Assembly (NCBI GenBank): GCA_002382805.1
Contig: DGAD01000003.1
Coordinates: 1 to 64,000 of the forward strand
Length of the DNA: 64,000 nt
Reading direction: 5' to 3'
From: Clostridiales bacterium UBA4039
Lineage (GTDB): Bacteria; Bacillota; Clostridia; Lachnospirales; Vallitaleaceae
Below the pieces are notes generated by a model. That model did no database searches. It saw only the letters and a list, made by a program, of their open reading frames with translations, and was not told the DNA's origin. The position numbers and the translations under genes are program-made. The first letter of the stretch is position 1; each line of letters starts with the position of its first letter. This document shows, one piece after another, positions 1-11,109 of the stretch.

Positions 1-36
1 CAACATTTGACAAAGAGCCTTTTTTTTAAAATCAAA

Positions 37-711
37 TCAAAGCTGACTCATGATATTTACAGCATTATCTTTGATAAGTAAGTCAAAATGTTCTTCAAAA
101 TAACTTAAAGCTGTATGTCGATGAACAGCAGCTTCACCGTATTCAGATAAGGTGCCGCGGATAAGTCGGTTAGCCCAACGTGGAATATTATCTGCAATAA
201 TTGCAAGATAGTATTGATTGGTTTCTATGTTCTTAAACAGTGAACTGCGTGTGAAATCAAAGTCATTAATCTTTTGTGCAGCATGCGAAACTTCATCTAA
301 TGAATTGAAAATATATACATAAAAAACATCAATAAGTTCATCTTTGATACGTTCTTTTTCGAGAGCGGATTCTTCGACAAAATTATCTTCCGTTGATGTT
401 TTTTTCTTAAATGTCCGAGTTGTCGGGACTGGGAGATTCGCAAATTTATCTTCAATGTCATCAGGATTGTCTACTTTTGTAATAATAAGCATAATGCTAT
501 CTGATGATAATGGAACAGCTTCAATCATTAATGGAGCGTCATTGGCCTCGAAACCAAATTGATCACTTGCCTGCATCATCATATCCTTAAAAAGTTCTTG
601 AGCCTTATCCGTACCGTATGCAAGCTCGCTTACTTTGATTTGTCGGGAAGTTAAATCACTTTTACTAAGAACGCATTTGATTTGATTGTTATTGATCTTT
701 TCGATTTTCAT
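37..711 (-). CDS. mecA: Adaptor protein MecA
   Basis: MecA-type adaptors deliver substrates to the ClpC/ClpP protease. The 224-aa product begins MKIEKINNNQIKCVLSKSDL, typical of the MecA N-terminal substrate-binding domain; a charged linker (about residues 85-125) leads to a C-terminal domain with the usual alpha/beta pattern ending near DLLIKDNAV. The ATG at 711 is chosen because a GGAAGG Shine-Dalgarno lies just upstream; an in-frame TTG at 729 would sit inside that site. It is transcribed away from purA. The family call is firm; whether it regulates competence, as in Bacillus, cannot be told from this window. Confidence 0.85.
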   Translation of the reverse strand: MKIEKINNNQIKCVLSKSDLTSRQIKVSELAYGTDKAQELFKDMMMQASDQFGFEANDAPLMIEAVPLSSDSIMLIITKVDNPDDIEDKFANLPVPTTRTFKKKTSTEDNFVEESALEKERIKDELIDVFYVYIFNSLDEVSHAAQKINDFDFTRSSLFKNIETNQYYLAIIADNIPRWANRLIRGTLSEYGEAAVHRHTALSYFEEHFDLLIKDNAVNIMSQL

Positions 712-736
712 AGGATCACTTCCTTCCAATACAAGT

Positions 737-801
737 GTTAGAAGATAAATAAATATATCTCTTCTAACTATAGTATACCTGATTTTACAGTGTTCTGTAA
801 A
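737..801 (-). promoter_or_regulatory. mecA promoter and leader inverted repeat
   Basis: On the minus strand TTTACA (801-796) and TATACT (777-772), 18 nt apart, form a plausible sigma-A promoter for mecA. Just downstream, arms at 737-745 and 760-768 form a perfect 9-bp inverted repeat in the mRNA leader. Its role is unknown. Confidence 0.4.
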
Positions 802-895
802 GTTGTTTGTGTTATAATTTTCGGTAAAAACACCCTAAATAATAAGCTTTTTCTAAAAATTCATAAAAATTTAATAGCTTTGTCACACAATTACA

Positions 896-931
896 CCGAA
901 CATTAAAAAAGAAAATACGAATAATGTTCGG
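896..931. promoter_or_regulatory. PurR box pair (inverted repeat) upstream of purA
   Basis: CCGAACATTA at 896-905 and its exact reverse complement TAATGTTCGG at 922-931 are separated by 16 nt. This matches the paired CGAA-centred PurBox arrangement bound by Gram-positive PurR, and it sits directly before the purA promoter. The repeat is seen directly; PurR binding is inferred from the family and from purA being the next gene. The rest of 730-1083 shows no other gene. Confidence 0.7.
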
Positions 932-937
932 AAATGC

Positions 938-966
938 TTGCTTTTTATGAATTGTTTTGATAATAT
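938..966 (+). promoter_or_regulatory. purA promoter
   Basis: TTGCTT (938-943), a 17-nt spacer and TAATAT (961-966) form a sigma-A-like promoter. It begins 6 nt after the PurBox pair, so a bound repressor could block it. The leader to the purA ATG is about 110 nt. Confidence 0.5.
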
Positions 967-1020
967 ATTAAAGGACTGTGCCATGGGCGCAATCAAGTTA
1001 TTATATATAATAGAATGTAA

Positions 1021-2361
<1,341 letters not shown>

Positions 2362-2404
2362 TTATTAGTATAAATCGTTAAGGGTATCATAGGAAGGAAT
2401 GCAT

Positions 2405-2968
2405 ATGAAGGTAATAGTAGGCCTAGGTAATAAAGGGCTCAAATACGCTCAGACACGACATAACATTGGTTTTGAAGTGATTGAGTTATTAGCACATCGA
2501 CATAACATTCCCATGAATCAGCGCAAGTTTAAAGCGATTGTAGGTCAAGGTATCATAGCAGGAGAAAAAGTCCTGCTTGTGATGCCTTTGACGTATATGA
2601 ATTTAAGTGGGGAATGTGTTCGCGAAGTATTAGATTTTTATAAACTCAGCGCAGAAGAGATTATCGTCATCTATGATGATTTGAGTATGGATTTAGGGGC
2701 GCTGCGTATCCGTGACAAAGGTAGTGCCGGAGGGCATAACGGAATTAAAAATATCATCAACCACCTAGGTCATGATGTGTTTTTACGTTTGAAGGTTGGC
2801 GTAGGACCGCAACCGGCCAATGTAAAAGCAGAACATTTTGTATTAGACAGGTTCAATAAAAGTGAAATTGAAAAAATGACACAAAGTATTGAACATACTG
2901 CTGATGCGGTGGAAGCAATCTTAAATAAAGGTCTAAACTATGCGATGAATAATTATAACAAAAAATAA
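2405..2968 (+). CDS. pth: Peptidyl-tRNA hydrolase
   Basis: Pth releases tRNA from peptidyl-tRNA that drops off the ribosome. The 187-aa product has the family start MKVIVGLGNKGLKYAQTRHNIGF with the catalytic-region histidine, LTYMNLSG, the VIYDDLSMDLGALRIRDKGS block and GGHNGIKNI. The ATG at 2405 is preferred to the one at 2399 because AGGAAGG ends only 2 nt before the latter. It is followed after 25 nt by mfd, the pth-mfd order common in Firmicutes. Confidence 0.94.
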   Translation: MKVIVGLGNKGLKYAQTRHNIGFEVIELLAHRHNIPMNQRKFKAIVGQGIIAGEKVLLVMPLTYMNLSGECVREVLDFYKLSAEEIIVIYDDLSMDLGALRIRDKGSAGGHNGIKNIINHLGHDVFLRLKVGVGPQPANVKAEHFVLDRFNKSEIEKMTQSIEHTADAVEAILNKGLNYAMNNYNKK

Positions 2969-2993
2969 AATCAACTTATGAAAGTGTGATTAT

Positions 2994-5900
2994 GTGCAAA
3001 ATATTATTAACCCGTTAAAGTCTCTGGAAGTGTTTGAAGCGGCTTTACGGCATTTGAAATACAAAAATTCGCATTTGAATATTTCCGGTATATCGGATTC
3101 TCAGGTCAGTCACTTAGTGAGTGGCCTTTTGCCCGTTGGAACAAAAGTAATTATTACACCCAATGAGAAGAAAGCAAAAGAAATTGTCGAAGATATGAAG
3201 TTTTTTGAAGGAGAAGGTGGAGAGCATGTGCTCTTTTATCCTTCAAAAGACTTGATTTTTTATAGTGCCGATGTGCATAGTAATGATATTACACGTGCGC
3301 GAATGCTGATTTTGGAACAATTGATTCAAGGCAATGATGTTACGCTTGTTATGTCGGTAGAAGCCCTTGTGGATCCGTTGATTTCTTTTGAAAAAATCAA
3401 GGCAAAAGTATTGACGTTTACAATCGGTACAGAAACGTCAGTTACACAATTAGCCAAAGAACTTGTCTACTTAGGCTATGAACGCGTTGACCTTGTGGAA
3501 AGTCGAGGACAATTTGCGCTTCGAGGCGGATTAGTCGATGTCTTCCCTATGCATATGGAGGATATCGTTCGTATAGAATTTTTTGGCGATGAAGTGGACT
3601 CGATACGTTTAGTCAACCATGAGACGCAGCGTTCGATTACCATGCTTGATGAAGCAATGATTCTTCCGGCTAGAGAAATTGTAGTTGATGATGTGACTAT
3701 AAAAAAAGCACTTGAAGAATCGACTAAGGATTTTGAGCAACACTACAACAAATTAAAAAGTAAAGACCTATTAGATGAAATAGGTGAGTTAAAGCGAACA
3801 TATGAAATACTGACAGATAAAATCAGCCAATACGGAAATTTTAATGGTATTGAAAGCTATGTCTTTTATTATTATGATGAAATCCATAGTATTCTTGATT
3901 ACCTGACTGATCCCAAGATTGTATTGGTTGAACCGGTGCACATAGCAGAGCGCATCAAGGGCATGACCCATGAATATAATGATAGTATGCAGACGCGCTT
4001 TGAAAAAGGACACTTATTGCCCAAGCAGTTGGAGTTGGGGCATCGCTTTAACCATATCATAGACGAAATAGGAACATATCAGACTATTATGATGAGCAGT
4101 CTTTTCTCAACCAAAAAAATCCTGCCTTATGATGAACATTTGCAGTTTAATATCAAATCGATTAATGTATATCATCAGAACTTTGATTTAATGATAAAAG
4201 ACATCAACTATTATCTGAATCTAGATTACAAGATGCTTCTGGTAACTGCGTCGCGTACCAGGGGACAACGCCTGCATGAGTTACTTGGAGAACATGATAT
4301 TAAAAGTCAGGTTATCAAGGACTATGAACAAGAGCTTCCAAGCGGAGTGATTAATATTGGTGTGGGTCAGATTCACCGAGGATTTGACTATCCGGATGCA
4401 AAGTTTGCGATTCTTGCAGAAACAGATATGGCAGGAACAAAGAAAAAAGTTAAGAAACGTAAATATTCTGGCGGTAGCAAGATTGACCATTTTTCAGAAC
4501 TTAAAGTAGGCGACTATGTAGTGCATGAGCACCATGGAGTTGGAGTTTTTCGAGGGCTTGAGACGATTGAGATTGATAATGTGAGCAAAGATTTTATCAA
4601 GATTGACTATCGGGACAATGGTAGTTTGTATATCGCTACTAGCCAACTAGACGCTATTCAAAAATATATTGGTGCAGAAGGCAAGGCACCCAAGCTTAAT
4701 AAACTTGGAACGGCAGAATGGAAAAAGACAAAGGCTAAGGTCAAGGGCGCTGTAGAAGAACTTGCTACGGAGTTGATTGAGCTATATGCGAGGCGCCAAG
4801 AAACAAAAGGTTTTGTATACAGTAAAGACAGTCTATGGCAGCAAGAGTTCGAAGAGATGTTTCCCTATGATGAGACGGATGATCAAATGAATGCCATTAT
4901 TGATACTAAAAAAGATATGGAAAGTACAAAAATCATGGATCGTCTTATTTGCGGAGATGTCGGATATGGAAAAACGGAAGTGGCTATACGCGCAGCATTT
5001 AAAGCGGTTCAAGATGGCAAACAAGTTGTCTATCTTGTACCGACAACGATTTTAGCTCAACAGCATTATAATAATTTTATTCAACGCATGAAGGACTTTC
5101 CGGTGCGTATTGACATGATGTCACGATTTCGAACTAAAAAAGAACAAAAAATTACTATTGAAGGTTTGAAAAAAGGCTTGGTCGATATAGTTATCGGAAC
5201 CCACCGCCTCGTATCAAAGGATATTGAATTTAAAGATTTAGGTTTATTAATCGTTGATGAGGAACAGCGCTTTGGGGTTGCGCATAAAGAAAAGATTAAG
5301 CATATTAAAGAAGATGTGGATGTTTTGACATTAACGGCGACACCCATACCTAGAACTTTGCATATGAGTCTGATTGGTATTCGGGATATGAGTGTCCTTG
5401 AAGAACCGCCAGAAGAACGCCAACCCATTCAAACCTATGTTCTGGAACATAATGATGAACTTATCAAAGATGCTATATATCGTGAATTGTCCCGTGAAGG
5501 TCAAGTATACTATGTGCATAATCGTGTCAAAGACATTGATGAGGTTGCGCTTAAGATCAGTGCAATGGTTCCTGAAGCGAATGTGGCATTTGCCCACGGA
5601 CAAATGAGTGAACGCGAGCTTGAAGATATTATGGTGGACTTTATTAATGGAGAAATCGATGTCTTGGTATCAACAACGATTATAGAGACGGGACTTGATA
5701 TTCAAAATGTCAATACGATCATTATTCAAAATGCGGACCACATGGGCTTATCACAGTTGTATCAATTACGCGGTAGGGTGGGGCGTTCAAGTCGTTTGGC
5801 TTATGCATATCTTACATATAAGCGGGATAAGGTACTTCAAGAAATTGCGGAAAAACGTTTAAAAGCCATCAAAGAATTTACAGAATTTGGTTCGGGATTT

Positions 5901-6512
5901 CGTATTGCTATGCGTGACCTAGAAATACGTGGCGCGGGAAATATCCTTGGACAAAGTCAACATGGGCATATGGATGCTGTCGGGTATGACTTATATTGTA
6001 AATTACTCGAAGATGCTGTAAAAAAACAACAAGGTAAGCATTATGAAGAACGGTTTGAAACAACGATTGAATTGACTGTAGATGCATTTATTCCACCATT
6101 TTATATTAAAAATGAAGTGCAAAAAATTGAAAGTTATAAAAAGATTGCTTCAATTGCATCTTTAGAGGATTATGAAGACATGCAAGATGAATTAATCGAC
6201 CGATATGGGGACTTGCCTAAATCCGTTGAGAATTTATTAGAAATTGCATTAATCAAAAATCTATCCAACCAACTTTATATAACCTCTGTTGAAGAAAAAG
6301 GTACGAATATCCTCTTTGAAATGAAACAAGATGCGGCAATTGATCCAATAAAGATACCGGAAGTTATTGCTAAGGATGAAAAGCGACGACGTTTTACGGT
6401 AAATCAAAGACCATACTTTACCTTGTTATTAAATAAGCAAGAATATCGAGAGAAGTTTAACTATATTAAATCTTTATTACATGACTTAAAAGAATTGAAG
6501 TCTAAGCGATGA
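2994..6512 (+). CDS. mfd: Transcription-repair coupling factor
   Basis: Mfd removes RNA polymerase stalled at DNA lesions and recruits UvrA. At 1172 aa it is full length. The UvrB-like N-terminal module is followed by the RNA-polymerase-interaction domain (about 490-570, with LKVGDYVVHEHHGVGVF), then the RecG-like SF2 translocase: motif I LICGDVGYGKTEVA, motif II DEEQRFG, motif III LTATPIPRTL, motif V STTIIETGLD and motif VI QLRGRVGRS, and the C-terminal D7 domain. The start is GTG at 2994 behind a weak site. It is co-directional with pth and the downstream lipoprotein gene. Confidence 0.96.
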   Translation: MQNIINPLKSLEVFEAALRHLKYKNSHLNISGISDSQVSHLVSGLLPVGTKVIITPNEKKAKEIVEDMKFFEGEGGEHVLFYPSKDLIFYSADVHSNDITRARMLILEQLIQGNDVTLVMSVEALVDPLISFEKIKAKVLTFTIGTETSVTQLAKELVYLGYERVDLVESRGQFALRGGLVDVFPMHMEDIVRIEFFGDEVDSIRLVNHETQRSITMLDEAMILPAREIVVDDVTIKKALEESTKDFEQHYNKLKSKDLLDEIGELKRTYEILTDKISQYGNFNGIESYVFYYYDEIHSILDYLTDPKIVLVEPVHIAERIKGMTHEYNDSMQTRFEKGHLLPKQLELGHRFNHIIDEIGTYQTIMMSSLFSTKKILPYDEHLQFNIKSINVYHQNFDLMIKDINYYLNLDYKMLLVTASRTRGQRLHELLGEHDIKSQVIKDYEQELPSGVINIGVGQIHRGFDYPDAKFAILAETDMAGTKKKVKKRKYSGGSKIDHFSELKVGDYVVHEHHGVGVFRGLETIEIDNVSKDFIKIDYRDNGSLYIATSQLDAIQKYIGAEGKAPKLNKLGTAEWKKTKAKVKGAVEELATELIELYARRQETKGFVYSKDSLWQQEFEEMFPYDETDDQMNAIIDTKKDMESTKIMDRLICGDVGYGKTEVAIRAAFKAVQDGKQVVYLVPTTILAQQHYNNFIQRMKDFPVRIDMMSRFRTKKEQKITIEGLKKGLVDIVIGTHRLVSKDIEFKDLGLLIVDEEQRFGVAHKEKIKHIKEDVDVLTLTATPIPRTLHMSLIGIRDMSVLEEPPEERQPIQTYVLEHNDELIKDAIYRELSREGQVYYVHNRVKDIDEVALKISAMVPEANVAFAHGQMSERELEDIMVDFINGEIDVLVSTTIIETGLDIQNVNTIIIQNADHMGLSQLYQLRGRVGRSSRLAYAYLTYKRDKVLQEIAEKRLKAIKEFTEFGSGFRIAMRDLEIRGAGNILGQSQHGHMDAVGYDLYCKLLEDAVKKQQGKHYEERFETTIELTVDAFIPPFYIKNEVQKIESYKKIASIASLEDYEDMQDELIDRYGDLPKSVENLLEIALIKNLSNQLYITSVEEKGTNILFEMKQDAAIDPIKIPEVIAKDEKRRRFTVNQRPYFTLLLNKQEYREKFNYIKSLLHDLKELKSKR

Positions 6513-6569
6513 ACACGTATAATAAGAATAATAGGCGCTTGATGGGAGTAGTGACTGGAGAAAAAAGCT

Positions 6570-7619
6570 ATGGACAGAAGCTACCATGTACATATTCATG
6601 TGATACGTATTATGATTTTACTACTTTTATTAAGTAGTTTTTTGTCATGCTCAAAACCGGAAGAAACCCAAGAGACATATATGCTAAAAATTGATGAAAT
6701 GCCTGTTGATGAAGCAGAGGTTATGGTATATGCATATCAGGTATATGAAGAATTTATCAATATAGGTGGAGAAAACGTTTGGGAATTTGAAGATTTTAGT
6801 GGAGGAAAAAGTGCTTTAGATGTGGCGGCAGAGGCCGTTCTAAAAAACATCGTACGTATAAAGACCATCCAAAAAAAAGCAGATGAATTTCGTATTCAAT
6901 TGTCTGAAGAGCAAGTGCGTATCAGTCGTACACAAGGTTCGAAGTACTATCTTCAATTACCAGAAGCCTTTAGACAAGAACATGGGATTACAGAAGAGAC
7001 AGTACACAAGGTTTTTATAGAGTTTGCTAGAGCCCGAAGTGTATATAATGACTTGACCAGTGACCTCAATCCGGACGAGGAAAGTGTTGAGCAAGTCATG
7101 CTAGAAAACAGTGAGTACAGAAAGCTCGTTGAAACAGCCCCGAAAGACTTTTTGACGCAAATGACCGTTTGGCAAATATTTGTCGCCGATGATGCGCAAG
7201 GAACGGCGCTGGATAATATAGAACACATCTATCAGCAGATTATTGAAGGTGTAGATTTTGAAGAACTTGCCATAACCTACAATCAAAGTGATGTGATGGA
7301 ACAAACATATTCAAAAGCATTACTTCCTGAAGCTTTTGCTTTTGAATTAGCGCAGCTTAGTGAAGGGGAAGTTAGTACAATACTTGATGATAAGGATGGC
7401 TACTATCTTTTTAAGATGATAAATATCGAAGAACCATCGCCTGCGCAATTACTGGACTTTAATAATAATTTTATTGAATACGAACAAAAGATTCGCACGG
7501 AAACGATTGAACAACTAAAGTCAGAACATTTTGATGTAGTATATGATGAGTGGCGGCGCAACACGATTGTGGATGTTGACCGTGAACAATGGGAAAAAGT
7601 AGATTTTGATTTTGAATAG
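6570..7619 (+). CDS. Parvulin-like foldase lipoprotein (PrsA/SurA type)
   Basis: A 349-aa exported protein. The N-terminal hydrophobic stretch ends in a lipobox-like SSFLSC (Cys about residue 27), so it is probably a membrane-anchored lipoprotein. A helical SurA/PrsA-like region follows, and a PPIC-like segment runs about 185-290 (FLTQMTVWQIFVADD, then ATTIDNIEHIY-type helix, a FEELAITYNQSD loop and GEVSTILDDKDGYYLFKM). The family folds or isomerises proteins outside the membrane. It follows mfd and ends 10 nt before the ABC ATPase gene; mfd-prsA neighbours are common in Clostridia. The exact substrate is unknown. Confidence 0.75.
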   Translation: MDRSYHVHIHVIRIMILLLLLSSFLSCSKPEETQETYMLKIDEMPVDEAEVMVYAYQVYEEFINIGGENVWEFEDFSGGKSALDVAAEAVLKNIVRIKTIQKKADEFRIQLSEEQVRISRTQGSKYYLQLPEAFRQEHGITEETVHKVFIEFARARSVYNDLTSDLNPDEESVEQVMLENSEYRKLVETAPKDFLTQMTVWQIFVADDAQGTALDNIEHIYQQIIEGVDFEELAITYNQSDVMEQTYSKALLPEAFAFELAQLSEGEVSTILDDKDGYYLFKMINIEEPSPAQLLDFNNNFIEYEQKIRTETIEQLKSEHFDVVYDEWRRNTIVDVDREQWEKVDFDFE

Positions 7620-7629
7620 GGGGTTGCCT

Positions 7630-8376
7630 ATGGATGTTATTGTAAAAGATTTATGCGTACATTATGGAAAAGTCAATGCGCTGCATAAAGTGAATCTCGC
7701 AATAGAAAATAAAGAGTTTTTGGGCGTTATCGGTCCTAATGGCGGTGGAAAATCGACATTGATTAAAACAATTGTTGGCTTAATTGAACCAACAAATGGA
7801 ACCGTTGAAATAAAAAAAGGGTTGAGGATAGGATATGTTCCTCAATTTACTTCATTTGAAAAATCATTTCCAACCACAGTGGAAGAAGTTGTGTTAATGG
7901 GAGAAGCCAAAAAGCAACAACGATGGTTCTATCGAACGCCCCAAGCATCCTATGACAAAAGTGAAGAATTAATGCGTTTTTTAAACATTTATGAACTTCG
8001 CCATCGTCAAATTGGGCAACTTTCAGGAGGACAGATGCAAAAGGTCCTTATTGCAAGAGCGCTGATGAACGATCCGGATTTAATAGCTATGGATGAACCG
8101 ACGGCAAGCATTGATGCGAAGACGAAGATGGAGATATATAATCTTTTGCAGGAACTCAATCAAGAAAAGACAATTGTAATTGTTAGTCACGAGGTAGAAT
8201 CGTTGATGCCCTATTTAGATAGTGTGTTCTGTGTTAATACGACAGCTCACTACTATCACCGTGATGAGACACATTTGGCAAAGCACCTGACCAAAGATAT
8301 GCAAAATCTTCATGATGAATTGTATCCAGGGTGTCCAGTTCGAATATTCAAGGAGCACGAAAAGGTAGAGAAATGA
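7630..8376 (+). CDS. Metal-ion ABC transporter ATP-binding protein (ZnuC/MntA type)
   Basis: The ATPase of a zinc/manganese-type importer. The 248-aa product shows Walker A GPNGGGKST, Q-loop VPQFTSFEKSFPTTV, signature LSGGQMQKVLIARAL, Walker B LIAMDEPTASID and the switch histidine in IVSHE. ATG 7630 follows AGGGGG; a longer reading from 7606 would overlap the foldase gene. It pairs with the permease gene 13 nt downstream. No metal-binding lipoprotein (ZnuA type) is present in the window, so the solute-binding protein must lie elsewhere. Confidence 0.88.
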   Translation: MDVIVKDLCVHYGKVNALHKVNLAIENKEFLGVIGPNGGGKSTLIKTIVGLIEPTNGTVEIKKGLRIGYVPQFTSFEKSFPTTVEEVVLMGEAKKQQRWFYRTPQASYDKSEELMRFLNIYELRHRQIGQLSGGQMQKVLIARALMNDPDLIAMDEPTASIDAKTKMEIYNLLQELNQEKTIVIVSHEVESLMPYLDSVFCVNTTAHYYHRDETHLAKHLTKDMQNLHDELYPGCPVRIFKEHEKVEK

Positions 8377-8389
8377 TAAGGAGACGACT

Positions 8390-9211
8390 ATGTGGAATGC
8401 AATTATGAATTATAGTTTTATGCAAAACGCGCTTATTGCGGCTCTACTAGCCAGCATTGTATGTGGAATTATCGGAACCATAATTATTGAAAAGCAATTG
8501 GTCTCCATGAGTGGAGGTATTGCCCATACATCGTTTGGTGGAATTGGGTTAGGATATTTGTTAGGGATTGAGCCGATTATTGGAGGTTTTGCATTTGCGA
8601 TAATGGCAGCAATAGCCATCGTGACGATTCGACGGCGTGCAAATACATATACGGATACATTAATTGGAATGTTCTGGTCTGTAGGTATGGCTCTGGGAAT
8701 TTTATTTATAACATTGACACCAGGATATCCACCGGACATGACCTCTTATCTCTTTGGAGATATACTGACGGTATCCAGTACGTATTTATATTTGATTATG
8801 ATTTTGGCGCTGGTTATTATTTTTGTCATTATCGGGAAGTTTAAAATTGTCAAAGGATATTTATTTGATGAAGAATACTTGCTTGTACTTGGTTTAAATG
8901 TAAGGTTGTACGAATATGTGCTTTTTATAATGATTGCCATGGCGGTCGTTATTATGATTAAGGTGGTTGGCATTATTCTTGTCATAGCATTATTAACCAT
9001 TCCGCCAGCGATTGCAAAATTGTTTTCAAATCGATTGGAAAAAATTATGCTGTTATCAATTTTTGTCGGAACCTTAGTTAGTGTGATGGGATTAATATTC
9101 TCTTATTATTTTGATATTCCCTCAGGTGCGACGATTATTATCGTATCGGTAACGTGCTATATTATTGCCTATATGTTAAAAGGGATTAAACCAAAACTAA
9201 ATTCACATTAA
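8390..9211 (+). CDS. Metal-ion ABC transporter permease (ZnuB/MntB type)
   Basis: A 273-aa ABC-3 family permease with about eight transmembrane helices. The segment EKQLVSMSGGIAHTSFGGIGLGYLLG is the conserved early region of this family, and VVGIILVIALLTIPPAIA matches the conserved late helix. Together with the preceding ATPase it should import Zn2+, Mn2+ or Fe2+; the metal cannot be decided from sequence. A GATAAGGAG site precedes the ATG. The two genes are spaced 13 nt apart and must be co-transcribed. Confidence 0.88.
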   Translation: MWNAIMNYSFMQNALIAALLASIVCGIIGTIIIEKQLVSMSGGIAHTSFGGIGLGYLLGIEPIIGGFAFAIMAAIAIVTIRRRANTYTDTLIGMFWSVGMALGILFITLTPGYPPDMTSYLFGDILTVSSTYLYLIMILALVIIFVIIGKFKIVKGYLFDEEYLLVLGLNVRLYEYVLFIMIAMAVVIMIKVVGIILVIALLTIPPAIAKLFSNRLEKIMLLSIFVGTLVSVMGLIFSYYFDIPSGATIIIVSVTCYIIAYMLKGIKPKLNSH

Positions 9212-9281
9212 AGCTATTGCATTCTAAATAAGAATGTGTAATACTGAAAAGTAACGAATGAAAAGAAGAAAGGTGTCGTGT

Positions 9282-9986
9282 ATGTATAAAAATTATGTTT
9301 TTGATTTGTATGGAACACTAATTGATACGAAAAAAAATTGGAACCATGAATATTTATGGGAAAAAATGAGCCAACTTTACTGCTTTCATGGAGCATGTTA
9401 TGATTCAGATGAATTTAAGGAGAAATTTGAAAAATATTTAGGGAAAATCAGAGAAAATGATGCCGATGATCAACATGTTGATATCGATATTGAAGATATC
9501 TTTTTCCAATTGTTTAAGAAAAAAAATGTGAAGCCAAAAAACAAACTTGTTCGTGAAGCCGCTCGAGTATTCTTGTTGCTTATAACAGAAAACTTAGAAA
9601 TTAAAGCTTACGTGAATCAATTGATTGAACAGCTAAAAGAACAGGATAAAAACATTTATATTTTTGCCAATGGACAAGCGACATTTGCAAAAAATGAACT
9701 TCGAGCAGTCGGATTGTATGATGCATTTGAAACTATTGTTATGAGTTCAAATACACGTCTTAAAAAGACGAACGATAAGGCATTTGAATCCTTTATAGAA
9801 AATCAAGGGCTAAAAGATAAAAAGACATTGATTATCGGAAGAAACTATCAAGAAAATATCGATGGAGCAGCACATATTGGACTTGATTCGGTACATATTA
9901 TAGGAAAAGATGAAGAGCCGCTTAACGACACGAAAGCGACATATACAATCAAGGAAGATGAGATCTTAAAAATCCTTGAACTGTAG
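9282..9986 (+). CDS. HAD-superfamily hydrolase
   Basis: A 234-aa haloacid-dehalogenase-fold phosphatase. Motif I is DLYGTLID (nucleophile Asp8, Asp replaced by Tyr10 at the +2 position, which is common in the YjjG/YfnB and dehalogenase-like branches), motif II is IYIFANGQ, motif III lysine lies in the RLKKTNDKAF segment and motif IV is IIGRNYQENIDGA, where the usual acidic pair is weak. ATG 9282 follows AGAAAGGTG; the earlier ATG at 9258 overlaps that site. The substrate is unknown and the Tyr at +2 may mean altered catalysis. Confidence 0.78.
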   Translation: MYKNYVFDLYGTLIDTKKNWNHEYLWEKMSQLYCFHGACYDSDEFKEKFEKYLGKIRENDADDQHVDIDIEDIFFQLFKKKNVKPKNKLVREAARVFLLLITENLEIKAYVNQLIEQLKEQDKNIYIFANGQATFAKNELRAVGLYDAFETIVMSSNTRLKKTNDKAFESFIENQGLKDKKTLIIGRNYQENIDGAAHIGLDSVHIIGKDEEPLNDTKATYTIKEDEILKILEL

Positions 9987-10000
9987 GACGGGAGCAGAGT

Positions 10001-11095
10001 ATGGAAAATAATGTTGTGCTTAAAAAGGCAAAAGAAGGTTTGCGTATTGGGCTTTGGGCATTTCTCATTGACTTTGGCTTTGGAGTTTTGCTATCGCTCA
10101 TCATCAATGGGTTTTTTATAGGGCAGATAAACCAATGGGTTAATGGCTCGCTAAGTGAACAAATTACATTTTCATTCACAAGGTTTATTCGGGTAACTAG
10201 TTTTATTATGAACATCAGCGTGTTTAATGGTGGCGGAACGATACAAAATGGAAGTGAGTTTCATATTGGTGCGTTGATTTTTGCATTGATTCCAATTATT
10301 GCTTTTTGGTTAGCTGACCGACGAGAGAACAAGCTCAAAACTTTTGGATATATTGAATTCGTTGTATACATATGTTCAGCAGTTGTTTTTTCTCTTTTAT
10401 TAACCGGATATTCTTTAATCACAAAAGGAGAAATTCTTGGATTAGGTTATCAGTTTGGGTCGTTAAAGAACTTTGTGATGACGTTTATTATTGTTATCTG
10501 CATCCAGTTTTTTATCAGTTTAAATTATAATAAGGAATTTTCTGCTGGATTTAAAAGTGCACGTATTCTTTTAAGAATTCTTCTTGGACTAGGGATAGTT
10601 ATTGGTCTTGTGGGAACGATTCTTTTATTAGGAAGATATACAGAAAATATTCTATTGATTATTGCGGCTGTTATTGCATTGTTGCCAAACCTGGCAGTGT
10701 ATATCATGTTTACATTAATGGGGATATCTGTTGAATTTGGTGAGCAGTTGACAAAGCTTATGGAGATGGCACAGATTGATATTAGTTTTACAATGTTATC
10801 ATTACCTCTTCGTATTACTTTTATCGTGCTATATTTCTTATTATTGTTGGTACTAGTGTTACGAATAAAAAAAGAACATTACTTGCGTGAGCTGGTTTGG
10901 TTTGCACTAAGTTTTAGCTTTGTTTCGTTTATTTTAGCTTATTGCACAACGATTAACCTTGGATTTGTAAAAAATTTATTGGATGTACAATTTGGAATTA
11001 ACTACAGTGTAGCCTTTGGCGTTCCTTTTGCAAGTATTTTATTGACAGGACTTCTTGTCATGTTTGCAAGGATATTAAAAAAGGAATTGAGATAG
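10001..11095 (+). CDS. Multi-pass membrane protein of unknown function
   Basis: A 364-aa protein with about nine hydrophobic segments spread along its length (roughly residues 18-40, 85-100, 118-140, 160-178, 193-215, 216-240, 268-290, 300-325, 340-358). I recognise no domain. It lies 14 nt after the HAD gene, so the two are probably co-transcribed, and ends just before the proS T-box leader. GGGAGCAG precedes the ATG. A permease-like or sensor role is possible but unsupported. Confidence 0.6.
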   Translation: MENNVVLKKAKEGLRIGLWAFLIDFGFGVLLSLIINGFFIGQINQWVNGSLSEQITFSFTRFIRVTSFIMNISVFNGGGTIQNGSEFHIGALIFALIPIIAFWLADRRENKLKTFGYIEFVVYICSAVVFSLLLTGYSLITKGEILGLGYQFGSLKNFVMTFIIVICIQFFISLNYNKEFSAGFKSARILLRILLGLGIVIGLVGTILLLGRYTENILLIIAAVIALLPNLAVYIMFTLMGISVEFGEQLTKLMEMAQIDISFTMLSLPLRITFIVLYFLLLLVLVLRIKKEHYLRELVWFALSFSFVSFILAYCTTINLGFVKNLLDVQFGINYSVAFGVPFASILLTGLLVMFARILKKELR

Positions 11096-11109
11096 ACTTG
11101 ACAAGCGAT

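Noticed and set aside
1..36. Terminator for a gene left of the window
   Set aside because: A T run after GAGCC is present, but too little sequence is in view to show a stem.
5081..5428. 115-aa minus-strand frame in mfd
   Set aside because: Antisense to the conserved helicase motifs of mfd, no ribosome site.
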